This document shows, piece by piece, positions 14,731 through 23,362 of a DNA stretch of 64,000 bases; position 1 is the stretch's first letter; the number at the start of each line of letters is the position of its first letter. The position numbers and the translations under genes were made by a program. The notes below the pieces were generated by a model, which worked only from the letters and a program-made list of their open reading frames with translations, had not been told where the DNA came from and searched no databases. The DNA comes from Leeuwenhoekiella nanhaiensis. Its GTDB lineage: Bacteria > Bacteroidota > Bacteroidia > Flavobacteriales > Flavobacteriaceae. The stretch covers positions 496,001 to 560,000 of the forward strand of contig NZ_KZ319287.1 of the NCBI RefSeq assembly GCF_002744755.1, read 5' to 3'.

Positions 14731-16638
14731 TTATTTGAGCTGGTAGCGTACAGTCAGAATTTCCTGAATATCCTGAATGGGTTTAAAACAGCGTTTCAGT
14801 TTTAATTTTTCGGCTTTGCTTAATGTTGCCAGTTCAATAAAGCGACCGGAATCCCCGTGCAAGATACCTTGCTTGGTACGAAACTTCAGCAAGGCTTTAA
14901 AGGCATACGAACAGCTTTCATAAATCTCCTTATTATTGGTTTCAATTTCTGCAAGGCGTTCAAATCGTGCAGCTGTATTGTTAATGTTGCGTAATTTGTG
15001 GTGCAGGCTCAATACGCGTGCGGCATCTATAAGTGGCATCAAAGCGCGGGACTTTATGTCAAAGAAATCTTTATGCTCACCGTCTTCCTCAACCAGAAAC
15101 TGCCTGAAAAACCCTAGAGGCGAAGGGCTGCGTATCGCATCTTTGGCCATAACCCGATAAAACATGTTGTTCTGGTCAAGAGTATCTAAAATATTATCTG
15201 AAAGGCTGGTGACGAGTTCGGTGTCACCATAAACATAGCTGTAATCAAAAAATATTGCTGAAAGCAACTGACTTTCAGGCGTAGGGTCTTTAATCCAGAT
15301 GTCGTATTGATTTTTCCACTCCTGAAGCGACTGGCACCAGCGCGGGTTACTGGCCATCATGTCTGCCGGGCAGTAATCATAACCTATTTTGTGCAGGGCA
15401 CGGGTGATGTGACGTGCCAGTTTAATAAAGTAATTTTGAGTAGCCTCGTAATCTTCAGGAGCTACATTTTCAAATACGATGGCATGATCCTGATCAGTAA
15501 GTAAGAGTTGCTCTTTACGCCCCTGACTTCCCAATGCCAGCCAAGCAAATTTACATGGAGGGGAAACATCCATTTTTTTGAGTGCAAGCTCAATGACGCG
15601 AACGGTTATGGCGTAGTTGATCTCGTTAAGAATATTGAGTATCTGGGACAGCGGAAGGTTTTGGCTCAAATATTTTTTGAGCAATTGGGAGACTTTAAGC
15701 CGCACATTGCGCAATCGTTTTGTTCGTTTGGCCAGCTTAACTTCCTTCATCAATACCACCGGATTATTTGCAAAAGAAACCACGATATCGTGCTCGGTGA
15801 TCAATCCCAGTAAATCAGAATCGGGAGTGCCATCTTCGGTAATGCAGAGATGGCTGATGTCGTTTTTGAGCATAATCAGCTGAGCCTGAGCGATGGTAGG
15901 ATCTTTATGAAAACAGCGAACCGGTCGGGTCATAATTTTGGTTACCGAATCACTTATTTGGAAGGCACCCGTTGCAATTTTATCGCGTAAATCTTTGTTG
16001 GTAATGATACCTTTAGGCTTGTTTTCTTCGGTGACGATGATAGAGCCTACGTTACGGTGACTCATTTTGGAAGCCGCGACTTTAATTAGTGTATCAGGCG
16101 TACAGGTAAGTATGTTTTTAGAATATTTTGCTTTTTGAAGATCGAAAATTTCGCTGTTGCGTTCTACAGAATATTCGGTAAATAATTTCCCGCTTTCTTC
16201 AAGCGAGTAGGGGTCCTGAACGTTTGACGCAAAAGAGGCGATAAGAAAATTACTAACCTCTTTATGTTCTAAGGCAATAGGCAGAAATAGTTCAATGGGA
16301 ATTCCGTATAAAATAGTCTCTTCATTTGCCGAAGCAGATAGTTCGTAGTCTTCTTTGGTAATTAAAGGACGCAGGCCAAACAGATCGCCTTCGTCACAAA
16401 TATCAACGATTTTGGGCTCCTGATTTTCGGTACGGTACAGGCGTACTGCGCCATCTTTGACCACATAAAAAACGCCTGTATTCTTCTCCCGTTCCTTAAA
16501 TATCGGCTTGTCTTTTTCATAATACAAAACCTGTACTTCTCCCGAAATTTTAAGCAAACTTGAAGAACTCAAAAACTGGAAAGGCGGGTAATCTTTTAAA
16601 AAATCGGCTACGCGTTCTGCAATGGTATTTTTCATCAA
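14731..16638 (-). CDS. cNMP-binding / CBS / DUF294 nucleotidyltransferase-like regulator
   Basis: A 635-residue soluble protein. Domains: a cyclic-nucleotide-binding fold (about 15-140; GDLFGLRPLI), a pair of CBS domains (about 165-300; GSIIVTEENKPKGIIT, DLLGLITEHDIV), a DUF294 nucleotidyltransferase-like domain (about 330-470) with GSQGRKEQ and TDQDHA near 369-383, and a helical C-terminal domain. The GS...D-x-D motif matches GlnD-type uridylyltransferases. The substrate is unknown. Cyclic nucleotide and adenylate binding suggest an energy or nutrient sensor. It forms an operon with the downstream exonuclease and starts 8 bases after tadA. Confidence 0.88.
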   Translation of the reverse strand: MMKNTIAERVADFLKDYPPFQFLSSSSLLKISGEVQVLYYEKDKPIFKEREKNTGVFYVVKDGAVRLYRTENQEPKIVDICDEGDLFGLRPLITKEDYELSASANEETILYGIPIELFLPIALEHKEVSNFLIASFASNVQDPYSLEESGKLFTEYSVERNSEIFDLQKAKYSKNILTCTPDTLIKVAASKMSHRNVGSIIVTEENKPKGIITNKDLRDKIATGAFQISDSVTKIMTRPVRCFHKDPTIAQAQLIMLKNDISHLCITEDGTPDSDLLGLITEHDIVVSFANNPVVLMKEVKLAKRTKRLRNVRLKVSQLLKKYLSQNLPLSQILNILNEINYAITVRVIELALKKMDVSPPCKFAWLALGSQGRKEQLLLTDQDHAIVFENVAPEDYEATQNYFIKLARHITRALHKIGYDYCPADMMASNPRWCQSLQEWKNQYDIWIKDPTPESQLLSAIFFDYSYVYGDTELVTSLSDNILDTLDQNNMFYRVMAKDAIRSPSPLGFFRQFLVEEDGEHKDFFDIKSRALMPLIDAARVLSLHHKLRNINNTAARFERLAEIETNNKEIYESCSYAFKALLKFRTKQGILHGDSGRFIELATLSKAEKLKLKRCFKPIQDIQEILTVRYQLK

Positions 16639-16646
16639 TTTCAGGC

Positions 16647-17102
16647 TTAATTTAGATTACGGCGTTCAATAAAAAAGCGTTTTAAAAGCGTTTCGGCTTC
16701 AGCTTCGAGCACACCACCGGTATAGACCGTTTTAGGATGTAACTGAGTGCCCATCTTTATAAATCCGCGATTAGGGTCTGGCGCGGCATAGACCACACGC
16801 GCCAGTTGGCTCCAGTAAAGGGCGCCGGCACACATCTGGCAGGGCTCTAATGTAACATATAGGGTGCAGTCGCGCAGGTATTTTCCGCCCAGATAATTAG
16901 CAGCGGCGGTAATCGCCTGCATTTCGGCATGTGCAGTAACATCATTGAGGCGCTCGGTAAGATTGTGAGCCCGGGCAATAATGGTATTATTGATGACGAT
17001 CACGGCTCCGACCGGTATTTCACCCTGATCAAAAGCAGCCTCAGCTTCCTGCAGAGCGCGTTTCATAAAATAGGTATCGTCAAAAGGATCTAATAAAGCC
17101 AT
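16647..17102 (-). CDS. tadA: tRNA-specific adenosine deaminase
   Basis: A 151-residue zinc deaminase converting A34 to inosine in tRNA-Arg(ACG). Zinc and catalytic motifs are HAEMQAI (His58, Glu60) and PCQMCAGAL (Cys88, Cys91). Length fits the family. It is divergent from dxs, with 111 bases between, and is followed after 8 bases by the DUF294 gene. Paralogous nucleoside or guanine deaminases share this motif, but the LEPCQMCAGA text and the FFIERR tail favour TadA. Confidence 0.9.
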   Translation of the reverse strand: MALLDPFDDTYFMKRALQEAEAAFDQGEIPVGAVIVINNTIIARAHNLTERLNDVTAHAEMQAITAAANYLGGKYLRDCTLYVTLEPCQMCAGALYWSQLARVVYAAPDPNRGFIKMGTQLHPKTVYTGGVLEAEAETLLKRFFIERRNLN

Positions 17103-17201
17103 TTAAATTTTTATTAGGATTATTGAAATACGGCGGTTTGTTAGGACAAGATATAAAGTTTTAAGGATTCATTTTAGGGCGTACCGACTAAATATTTCGG
17201 C

Positions 17202-17209
17202 TAACTTTG
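17202..17209 (+). promoter_or_regulatory. dxs -7 element close to the start codon
   Basis: TAACTTTG fits TAnnTTTG. It ends only 4 bases before the dxs ATG at 17214, so the transcript should begin at or within a few bases of the start codon, giving a nearly leaderless mRNA. No clear -33 TTTG is seen. Confidence 0.55.
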
Positions 17210-17213
17210 CCTT

Positions 17214-18983
17214 ATGAAGTATCCCTTGCTAGAAACCATAGATTTTCCTTCAGATTTACGTGAACTTCCTGTTGATAAGCTCGAAGCTCTTGCTGCCGAA
17301 ATGCGCCGGTTTATCATTGAAGCCGTTGCTGCAAAAGAGGGGCATCTGGGTGCGAGTCTGGGTGTGGTAGAACTTACATTGGCTTTGCATTATGCGTTTA
17401 ATACGCCTTATGACAAGCTCATTTGGGATGTGGGTCACCAGGCATACGGGCACAAGATCATAACCGGAAGGCGCAGCGTTTTTGATACCAACAGACAGTT
17501 TAAGGGCATTAGCGGATTTCCGAAAATGGCCGAAAGCGAATACGATGCTTTTGGTACCGGTCACAGTAGTACTTCGATCTCCGCAGCATTGGGAATGGCA
17601 ATCGCTTCAAGATTACAGGGCGATACAAAAAGAGAGCACATTGCGGTTATTGGAGATGCGTCTATCGCCAGCGGAATGGCCTTTGAAGCCCTCAACCACG
17701 CAGGGGACAGCAAAGCCAATATTCTGGTGATTCTAAACGATAATGCGATAGGAATTGACCCCAGTGTGGGCGCTTTAAAAAATTACCTGACTCAGGTTAA
17801 GACCGGAAGTCAGCGCAGTGTAAACATTTTTGAGGCATTAAATTTCAGGTATTTTGGTCCGGTTGACGGGCACGATATCGATAAGCTGCTGGAGATTTTT
17901 AAAACCCTAAAAAAGATCGAAGGGCCAAAATTTCTTCATGTGATTACCACAAAGGGAAAAGGTTTGAAGCAGGCAGAACGGGATCAGGTAAAGTACCACG
18001 CTCCCGGAAAATTTGACGCCCTAACCGGCGAGTTGAGTCCGGCTAAAGAAGCACCACAGCCTCCCAAATATCAGGATGTTTTTGGCTTAACTCTGGTTGA
18101 GCTGGCAAAAAAGAATCCAAAAATTGTCGGGATTACACCGGCAATGCCTACGGGGAGTTCTATGAAATATATGATGCAGGCTTTCCCTGAAAGAGCTTTT
18201 GATGTGGGAATTGCTGAGCAACATGCGGTAACCCTGGCAGCAGGAATCGCAGCTTCGGGAGGTATAGCTTTTTGTGCTGTGTATTCGACTTTTTTGCAGC
18301 GAGCGTATGACCAGTTGATTCACGATGTAGCCCTTCAAAAATTGCCGGTGGTGTTTTGTATAGACCGCGCCGGACTCGTAGGGGAAGACGGGGCAACCCA
18401 TCATGGAGTATTTGATTTGGCCTACTTGAGGTGTATTCCTAATCTTATAATTTACGCTCCGCGAAATGAAGAAAGCCTGCGCAACATTATGTTTACGGCT
18501 CAGGAAGGTCTCGATTTGCCGATTGCCATACGTTATCCTCGCGGAAGAGGTACCGTCATTGACTGGAAAAAACCTTTTGAAAAGATAGAATTAGGCAAAG
18601 CCGAAAAACTCACCGAAGGCGATCGGCTAGCCTTGATTGTGACGGGCCATTTTACCGAGAAGGCTTTAAAACTCGCAAAGATCTTCAGCGGAAGCATTGC
18701 AGTGTATTATTTCGGATTTATAAAGCCTTTGGATACCGAAACGCTTCAGGACGTTTTCAGCACCTATGACAAAATCCTTACCCTTGAAGACGGAGTTGTC
18801 AAAGGCGGTCTGGCTAGTGCTATAGCCGAAATAGCATTGTCTTCGAATTATAAAGGCAAAATTATCAGCCTTGGTATCCCTGACGAATTTATGGAGCAGG
18901 GAAGTACTGAAGAGCTTTATCAATCTATAGGGTTAACGGATGCTCAACTTCAATCCACAATCCACGAGTTATTAGCAGAATAA
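17214..18983 (+). CDS. dxs: 1-Deoxy-D-xylulose-5-phosphate synthase
   Basis: A 589-residue thiamine-diphosphate enzyme joining pyruvate and glyceraldehyde 3-phosphate in the first step of the MEP isoprenoid pathway. It has WDVGHQAYGHKI, the TPP/Mg motif GDASIASGMAFEALNHAG...NDN, and the transketolase central motif GIAEQHAVTLAAGIA. It is about 30 residues shorter than the E. coli enzyme (about 620) but all three domains are present. The M36 protease gene converges on it with a single base between the stops. The polyprenyl synthase at 39651 would use its downstream products. Confidence 0.96.
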   Translation: MKYPLLETIDFPSDLRELPVDKLEALAAEMRRFIIEAVAAKEGHLGASLGVVELTLALHYAFNTPYDKLIWDVGHQAYGHKIITGRRSVFDTNRQFKGISGFPKMAESEYDAFGTGHSSTSISAALGMAIASRLQGDTKREHIAVIGDASIASGMAFEALNHAGDSKANILVILNDNAIGIDPSVGALKNYLTQVKTGSQRSVNIFEALNFRYFGPVDGHDIDKLLEIFKTLKKIEGPKFLHVITTKGKGLKQAERDQVKYHAPGKFDALTGELSPAKEAPQPPKYQDVFGLTLVELAKKNPKIVGITPAMPTGSSMKYMMQAFPERAFDVGIAEQHAVTLAAGIAASGGIAFCAVYSTFLQRAYDQLIHDVALQKLPVVFCIDRAGLVGEDGATHHGVFDLAYLRCIPNLIIYAPRNEESLRNIMFTAQEGLDLPIAIRYPRGRGTVIDWKKPFEKIELGKAEKLTEGDRLALIVTGHFTEKALKLAKIFSGSIAVYYFGFIKPLDTETLQDVFSTYDKILTLEDGVVKGGLASAIAEIALSSNYKGKIISLGIPDEFMEQGSTEELYQSIGLTDAQLQSTIHELLAE

Positions 18984-18984
18984 C

Positions 18985-21681
18985 TTAGTTAATGATGAGC
19001 TTCCTGCTTGCAGAAACTTTATCATTCTTAACCTGCAGGATATAAACGCCTTGTGATAATGATGAGGTATTGATTTCAATCTGATCAGACAGCACGTGTT
19101 TTTGAGTCAGGACTTTGCGACCACTAAGATCAAAAACCGTGATGTTTCCTTCTCCGAAATTGCCATTGATAAATACATTAACCTGACCTCTGGAAGGATT
19201 TGGAAACAGGAAAAAAGCTTCACCTATATCCTCAATTTCACCAAGACTAAGTGTACAATTTCCCTGAAACTCTTCAGGTACATCAAAATTTTCTATTTGG
19301 TCTAAACGAGATGTGGCTTCGCCCTGACTTGCGTTCACACCAAGCCCTCTGCGCGCAAATGCTTTCCAGATAAGACATGCGTGTTTTCCATCATAAAGAA
19401 CTTCATCTGCAGCGAGAATGGCGTCACGACCATCTACAAAACCAGGTTGGCAGGGTTGCATTTTCATAGCTTGCATTACTAATTTTAAGGAGATGGTATT
19501 TCCGCCTTCACTCAAATAAACATCATTAGTAAACCCGTAAATATCTATAAGATCCCAGGTTAAATCCCAAAGCATGGAAGCCCAAACACTTCCTACGCCG
19601 TGTGGTGCTGAAAATTGAGTGTTATCATTAGTGTCGCCATAAGTTACCGGGTTTACAGATAAATCGGTACTATAGGGGAAGGGTCTTATACCGATTGTCT
19701 CATTTTCTCCCTGAACCACATAATTTCCAATTGGGCGTGACTGCTCAGGAGTATCTGAATCCTGCATAGTAAGGAGTAATCCTAAATAATCAGACCAGCC
19801 TTCTCCCATCTGTTCGGTATAAGTGATAGCAATACAATTGCCATCGTCATCACGCCGGGTACAGGTTTCTAAGCAATCAACCGTGTCTGGACCTCCTGTA
19901 AGACGCATAGAGACCCCGTGACCGTATTCGTGAACAATAATTACATTATCCAAGGAACCATCCTTTCTGTAAGGGCCCACATCAAACAGAGATCCATTAA
20001 TTGTAGTGCTTGCTCTAAGCGCCTCTATGATTTGATCTCCGTCTGCTTTAGAAATCATTATTGAAGGAATGGTTATTTCGGGATCGCTGCCTCCCATCTG
20101 GATTATAGGATCATCCACATTGTTGACAATAATTACGGCTAAGGCGCCTGCATTTTGGGCAAGTATCACTTTTTCTGTAAAATTACAGCCACCTCTTCTA
20201 AAAACTGCAATTTTATTGTTTAGTGCTGAAGCATTTGTTAGGGGATCACAACCATCAAAAGCATCTGCAGATTCACCGCTATTATCATCTCTGCCTAAGA
20301 CTAACGCTGCATTAATAGCTGCTTGAGGAAGTGAAGGTCCAAAGTCTGCGGGATAACCTGTATAGGGGCCTGCCAGTGCAGCGGGGCTGCTAATTGTTAG
20401 GGGTTGACCGGCATCACCAACAGCCGACCATAAAAACATTCTCATTATTGCAATGTCACCATCGGGATCAGTACCAAATGTTGCATTATTGAAGCCATTA
20501 ATATCCTGGCCCGATGCAAAAACAGGGTCGCCATCACCTATCGTTTCTGTATTTCCGTTGACTACTTCTGTGCGGCCTCTCCCATAATTGTTAGCCTGAA
20601 AGTTTCCGCCGGCTTCGTCAAACCCATAAAAATAAAGGATGTCGTGAACCTTATTATTAATGAAAAAGAGATTAGTGAGCGATGCATCGGTGTATTCCTG
20701 AGGTTGAGAGTCTGCCGCAAACGGGAAATCAAAATTTAAATCAGCACCGCCATTTGGAGAGTCGCCTATTGAAAAGTCAGGTTCTAATAGAAATGCATAC
20801 ACATTATTGCCTCTTGTGATGGTGTAATCAGCGCCCTCTTCACCATCGTCATCATGCCAGCCAAAAGGAGAAGCGGTCAGATTTTGAGGCTCAGTAACAA
20901 CCTGTTGATTGCCTTCCGCCGGACTTTCTAATGGCAGCGGGAAAACCAGATAGCGCTCTCCGGCAAGCAGCGAGTTTGCATTTGAGGATTTTGAAGTGTT
21001 AAGGCTAAGTTTTCTGGAGTTATTCTTATCTGAATGATGCGCAGTATGATTTCCAAAGTTACACGTAAGGAGGTGATCGTTTAAATTGAGCAAGTTTCCG
21101 GTGCCGGCATCAATTAAGGCACTCCACCAATGCTTCCCGTCTGGTGTATGAATGTTGATGGTATAGGCTAATTTAAGCGAGGAATTGTCAGAAGCAAAAA
21201 ATACTTTTTGAGCAGTAATAGGATCGAGCGATATCCCTGATGGACTTAGTTTGTAAGATTTGTTTTCAACTTGATCAAGTATCTCCAATTTCTTAGCAGA
21301 ACCTAAACGGAGTTGATTTGAAGCACTCTTAATTGCAGCAACAACACCTCGATCTGTTGTAATTGTTTTCTTTGTTGAAGTAGTCTGAACATAACTGTCT
21401 ATTGCGTAAACTACTTCTTTATTTTTTAGCGTATATGAACTAACCGCCTTAAATACCGGAAGTCCCTGGTGTATTTGTTGGCCAAATACCTGAACCAAAC
21501 CATTTGCAGCTGTAGAATAGGAAACGATTTGCCATTCCACATCCTTAGAATTATTTTTTCCCTGATTTTTTTTGAGGTGGTTATCAATTATAGATTTATA
21601 GTCCTTTGTTTGGGCATGAGAATAGGAGGCATAGAGAACAGTTCCTATTAAAATAAGAAGGTAGAGGTAATTTTTTTTCAT
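18985..21681 (-). CDS. Secreted M36 (fungalysin-type) metalloprotease with T9SS sorting domain
   Basis: An 898-residue exported protein. A signal peptide (MKKNYLYLLILIGTVLYASY, ending near SHAQ) is followed by an FTP-like propeptide (to about 215). The M36 catalytic domain holds HEYGHGVSMRL near 582 (zinc site HExxH) and GEGWSDYLGL with the third ligand Glu. A PA domain is inserted before the active site (about 445-545; NKIAVFRRGGCNFTEK). The last 75 residues (LFPNPSRGQVNVFI..., ending KLIIN) are a type A sorting domain for the type IX secretion system. It is likely a secreted or surface protease for protein degradation. Confidence 0.94.
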   Translation of the reverse strand: MKKNYLYLLILIGTVLYASYSHAQTKDYKSIIDNHLKKNQGKNNSKDVEWQIVSYSTAANGLVQVFGQQIHQGLPVFKAVSSYTLKNKEVVYAIDSYVQTTSTKKTITTDRGVVAAIKSASNQLRLGSAKKLEILDQVENKSYKLSPSGISLDPITAQKVFFASDNSSLKLAYTINIHTPDGKHWWSALIDAGTGNLLNLNDHLLTCNFGNHTAHHSDKNNSRKLSLNTSKSSNANSLLAGERYLVFPLPLESPAEGNQQVVTEPQNLTASPFGWHDDDGEEGADYTITRGNNVYAFLLEPDFSIGDSPNGGADLNFDFPFAADSQPQEYTDASLTNLFFINNKVHDILYFYGFDEAGGNFQANNYGRGRTEVVNGNTETIGDGDPVFASGQDINGFNNATFGTDPDGDIAIMRMFLWSAVGDAGQPLTISSPAALAGPYTGYPADFGPSLPQAAINAALVLGRDDNSGESADAFDGCDPLTNASALNNKIAVFRRGGCNFTEKVILAQNAGALAVIIVNNVDDPIIQMGGSDPEITIPSIMISKADGDQIIEALRASTTINGSLFDVGPYRKDGSLDNVIIVHEYGHGVSMRLTGGPDTVDCLETCTRRDDDGNCIAITYTEQMGEGWSDYLGLLLTMQDSDTPEQSRPIGNYVVQGENETIGIRPFPYSTDLSVNPVTYGDTNDNTQFSAPHGVGSVWASMLWDLTWDLIDIYGFTNDVYLSEGGNTISLKLVMQAMKMQPCQPGFVDGRDAILAADEVLYDGKHACLIWKAFARRGLGVNASQGEATSRLDQIENFDVPEEFQGNCTLSLGEIEDIGEAFFLFPNPSRGQVNVFINGNFGEGNITVFDLSGRKVLTQKHVLSDQIEINTSSLSQGVYILQVKNDKVSASRKLIIN

Positions 21682-21742
21682 AGCATAGCAATAAGCCTTG
21701 TAAATATCTAATATAGAATACTATTCTTATGTGAAGTTTAGA

Positions 21743-23077
21743 TTATTTAACATCCAAACCTTTGATTTTTTTATAGTTCCGTAGGGCTTTGCCATCAGTC
21801 ATTGTAGAGACGTGCAGGCAAATCTGGATGAGATTTTGATAGAGACTATTTTCCGGATTAAATTCATTAATCAGTAATTTTTGGATTAAGCGGTTGAAAT
21901 GATTGTCGCTGTCATCAAGGGCTTTACAGCCTGCTTCAAGTAGGGTTGAAAGGATTTCATAACCCGCGATCTCTTTTTCAATTACTTCCCTACTGTTATA
22001 AATGCGGTCAATACTCAGATTAATAATATCTGTAATTTGTGCCTGATAGGCACTTTTATCTAATAAGGAATGGTGAAAGTTTCCGGAAAGAATTTCATTT
22101 TCGTGCATCATAAACGTTTCCACCGCTTCATTAATTAAGGTATTAATTGCAAGAGCTCGTAAATAGCTAACCCGGTCTGAAGTTTGAGAAAGTGCGTTGT
22201 ACTTATTGCGGTCTATGGTTTTACCCACTAGTTTTACCATATATTCTAAAGCATACTCTTCAGGTATTAACCCCAAATTAATGCCGTCTTCAAAATCGAT
22301 AATCGTATAACAAATATCATCTGCTGCCTCAACAAGAAAAGCCAGAGGGTGACGGTACCAACTCAAATCCTGCCCTGTGCCTCGTGGCAACAGGCCTAAT
22401 TCTGCCGCGACTTCTTCAAAGAAGCCTTTTTCAGACTGAAAGAAACCATATTTCTTATCGCTGATGTCGCCGGTGGGTTTGTGAGGCAGGGATTCTTTGG
22501 GGTACTTCATAAATGCTCCAAGTGTCGCGTAGGATAGTCGTAGTCCGCCCGCCGCACCGGGTTTACTTTGGCTTAAAATCTTAAAACCGTTTGCGTTACC
22601 TTCAAACTTGATGAGGTCCTGATATTCTTTCGCCGTAAGGCTCTCTTTATACCGCTTTCCATATCCATTTTTAAAGAAATCACCAATGGCTTTTTCGCCA
22701 CTGTGTCCAAAAGGGGGGTTGCCTATATCGTGGGCAAGAGCGGCCGCGGCTACGATGGCCCCAAAGTCATTAAACTTATAACCATGAATTTGTGAAAGAT
22801 GCGGATGCTTTTTTAAGATACGCTTGCCCACCATACGTCCTAAAGAGCGACCTACAACTGAAACCTCGAGACTGTGCGTTAAGCGGGTATGTACAAAGTC
22901 GGTTTTTGACAATGGAATTACCTGAGTCTTGTCTTGCAGGCTCCTAAAAGCCGAAGAAAAAATGATACGATCGTAATCAACTTCAAAGCCCAAGCGTATA
23001 TCATCCTGCTCACTTCGTAAACGTTTTGAGGTGTCGCCAAACTTCTTTAAAGACAGGAGCTGCTCCCAGTTCATCAT
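21743..23077 (-). CDS. dgt: Deoxyguanosinetriphosphate triphosphohydrolase (dGTPase)
   Basis: A 444-residue HD-domain hydrolase releasing tripolyphosphate from dGTP. Motifs: FRSLQDKTQV, HTRLTHSLEVS (first His near 70), and AHDIGNPPFGHSGE (HD pair near 117). E. coli Dgt is about 505 residues; the shorter form is typical of other phyla. It stands alone: the protease lies downstream and the TonB-receptor promoter region upstream, divergent. A dNTP pool or phage defence role is possible from family knowledge but is not shown here. Confidence 0.93.
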   Translation of the reverse strand: MMNWEQLLSLKKFGDTSKRLRSEQDDIRLGFEVDYDRIIFSSAFRSLQDKTQVIPLSKTDFVHTRLTHSLEVSVVGRSLGRMVGKRILKKHPHLSQIHGYKFNDFGAIVAAAALAHDIGNPPFGHSGEKAIGDFFKNGYGKRYKESLTAKEYQDLIKFEGNANGFKILSQSKPGAAGGLRLSYATLGAFMKYPKESLPHKPTGDISDKKYGFFQSEKGFFEEVAAELGLLPRGTGQDLSWYRHPLAFLVEAADDICYTIIDFEDGINLGLIPEEYALEYMVKLVGKTIDRNKYNALSQTSDRVSYLRALAINTLINEAVETFMMHENEILSGNFHHSLLDKSAYQAQITDIINLSIDRIYNSREVIEKEIAGYEILSTLLEAGCKALDDSDNHFNRLIQKLLINEFNPENSLYQNLIQICLHVSTMTDGKALRNYKKIKGLDVK

Positions 23078-23251
23078 AATCTAAGTTTTACGGCAATTTA
23101 CATCTTTTGGTCGATAATCGGGATTAAATACAGCCGGGTAAGCCTTCTTCAAATTTTTAACAATGCGGTGCTGTTGTGGGCAGGCAATAGATTTAAGCTT
23201 CCGTTTTAGTCTCTTTTTAAACCTACTGAATTCGAGCTCACTGAAAATCTC

Positions 23252-23312
23252 TTAACATTTAGGTAACCATGAAGTAACCCCTAGCTTACGAATTGATAAC
23301 ACTGCATTAACC
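23252..23312 (+). promoter_or_regulatory. Six-unit 11-bp direct repeat array (PhoB/PhoP-like box)
   Basis: TAAC recurs at 23253, 23264, 23275, 23297 and 23308, and TTAC at 23286. All are spaced exactly 11 bases, so the six units are in phase. Units read TTAACA, GTAACC, GTAACC, CTTACG, ATAACA and TTAACC. PhoP of Bacillus binds TT(A/C/T)ACA direct repeats at the same 11-bp period, and PhoB boxes are also 11-bp direct repeats. The array ends about 20 bases before the -7-like CATCTTTG (23333-23340), a position suited to activation. OmpR-family binding is a strong inference; phosphate as signal is weaker. Confidence 0.8.
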
Positions 23313-23362
23313 CCCCGGCGAAACATTAGGGACATCTTTGCAGCGACAAATAAAAGCATGTA

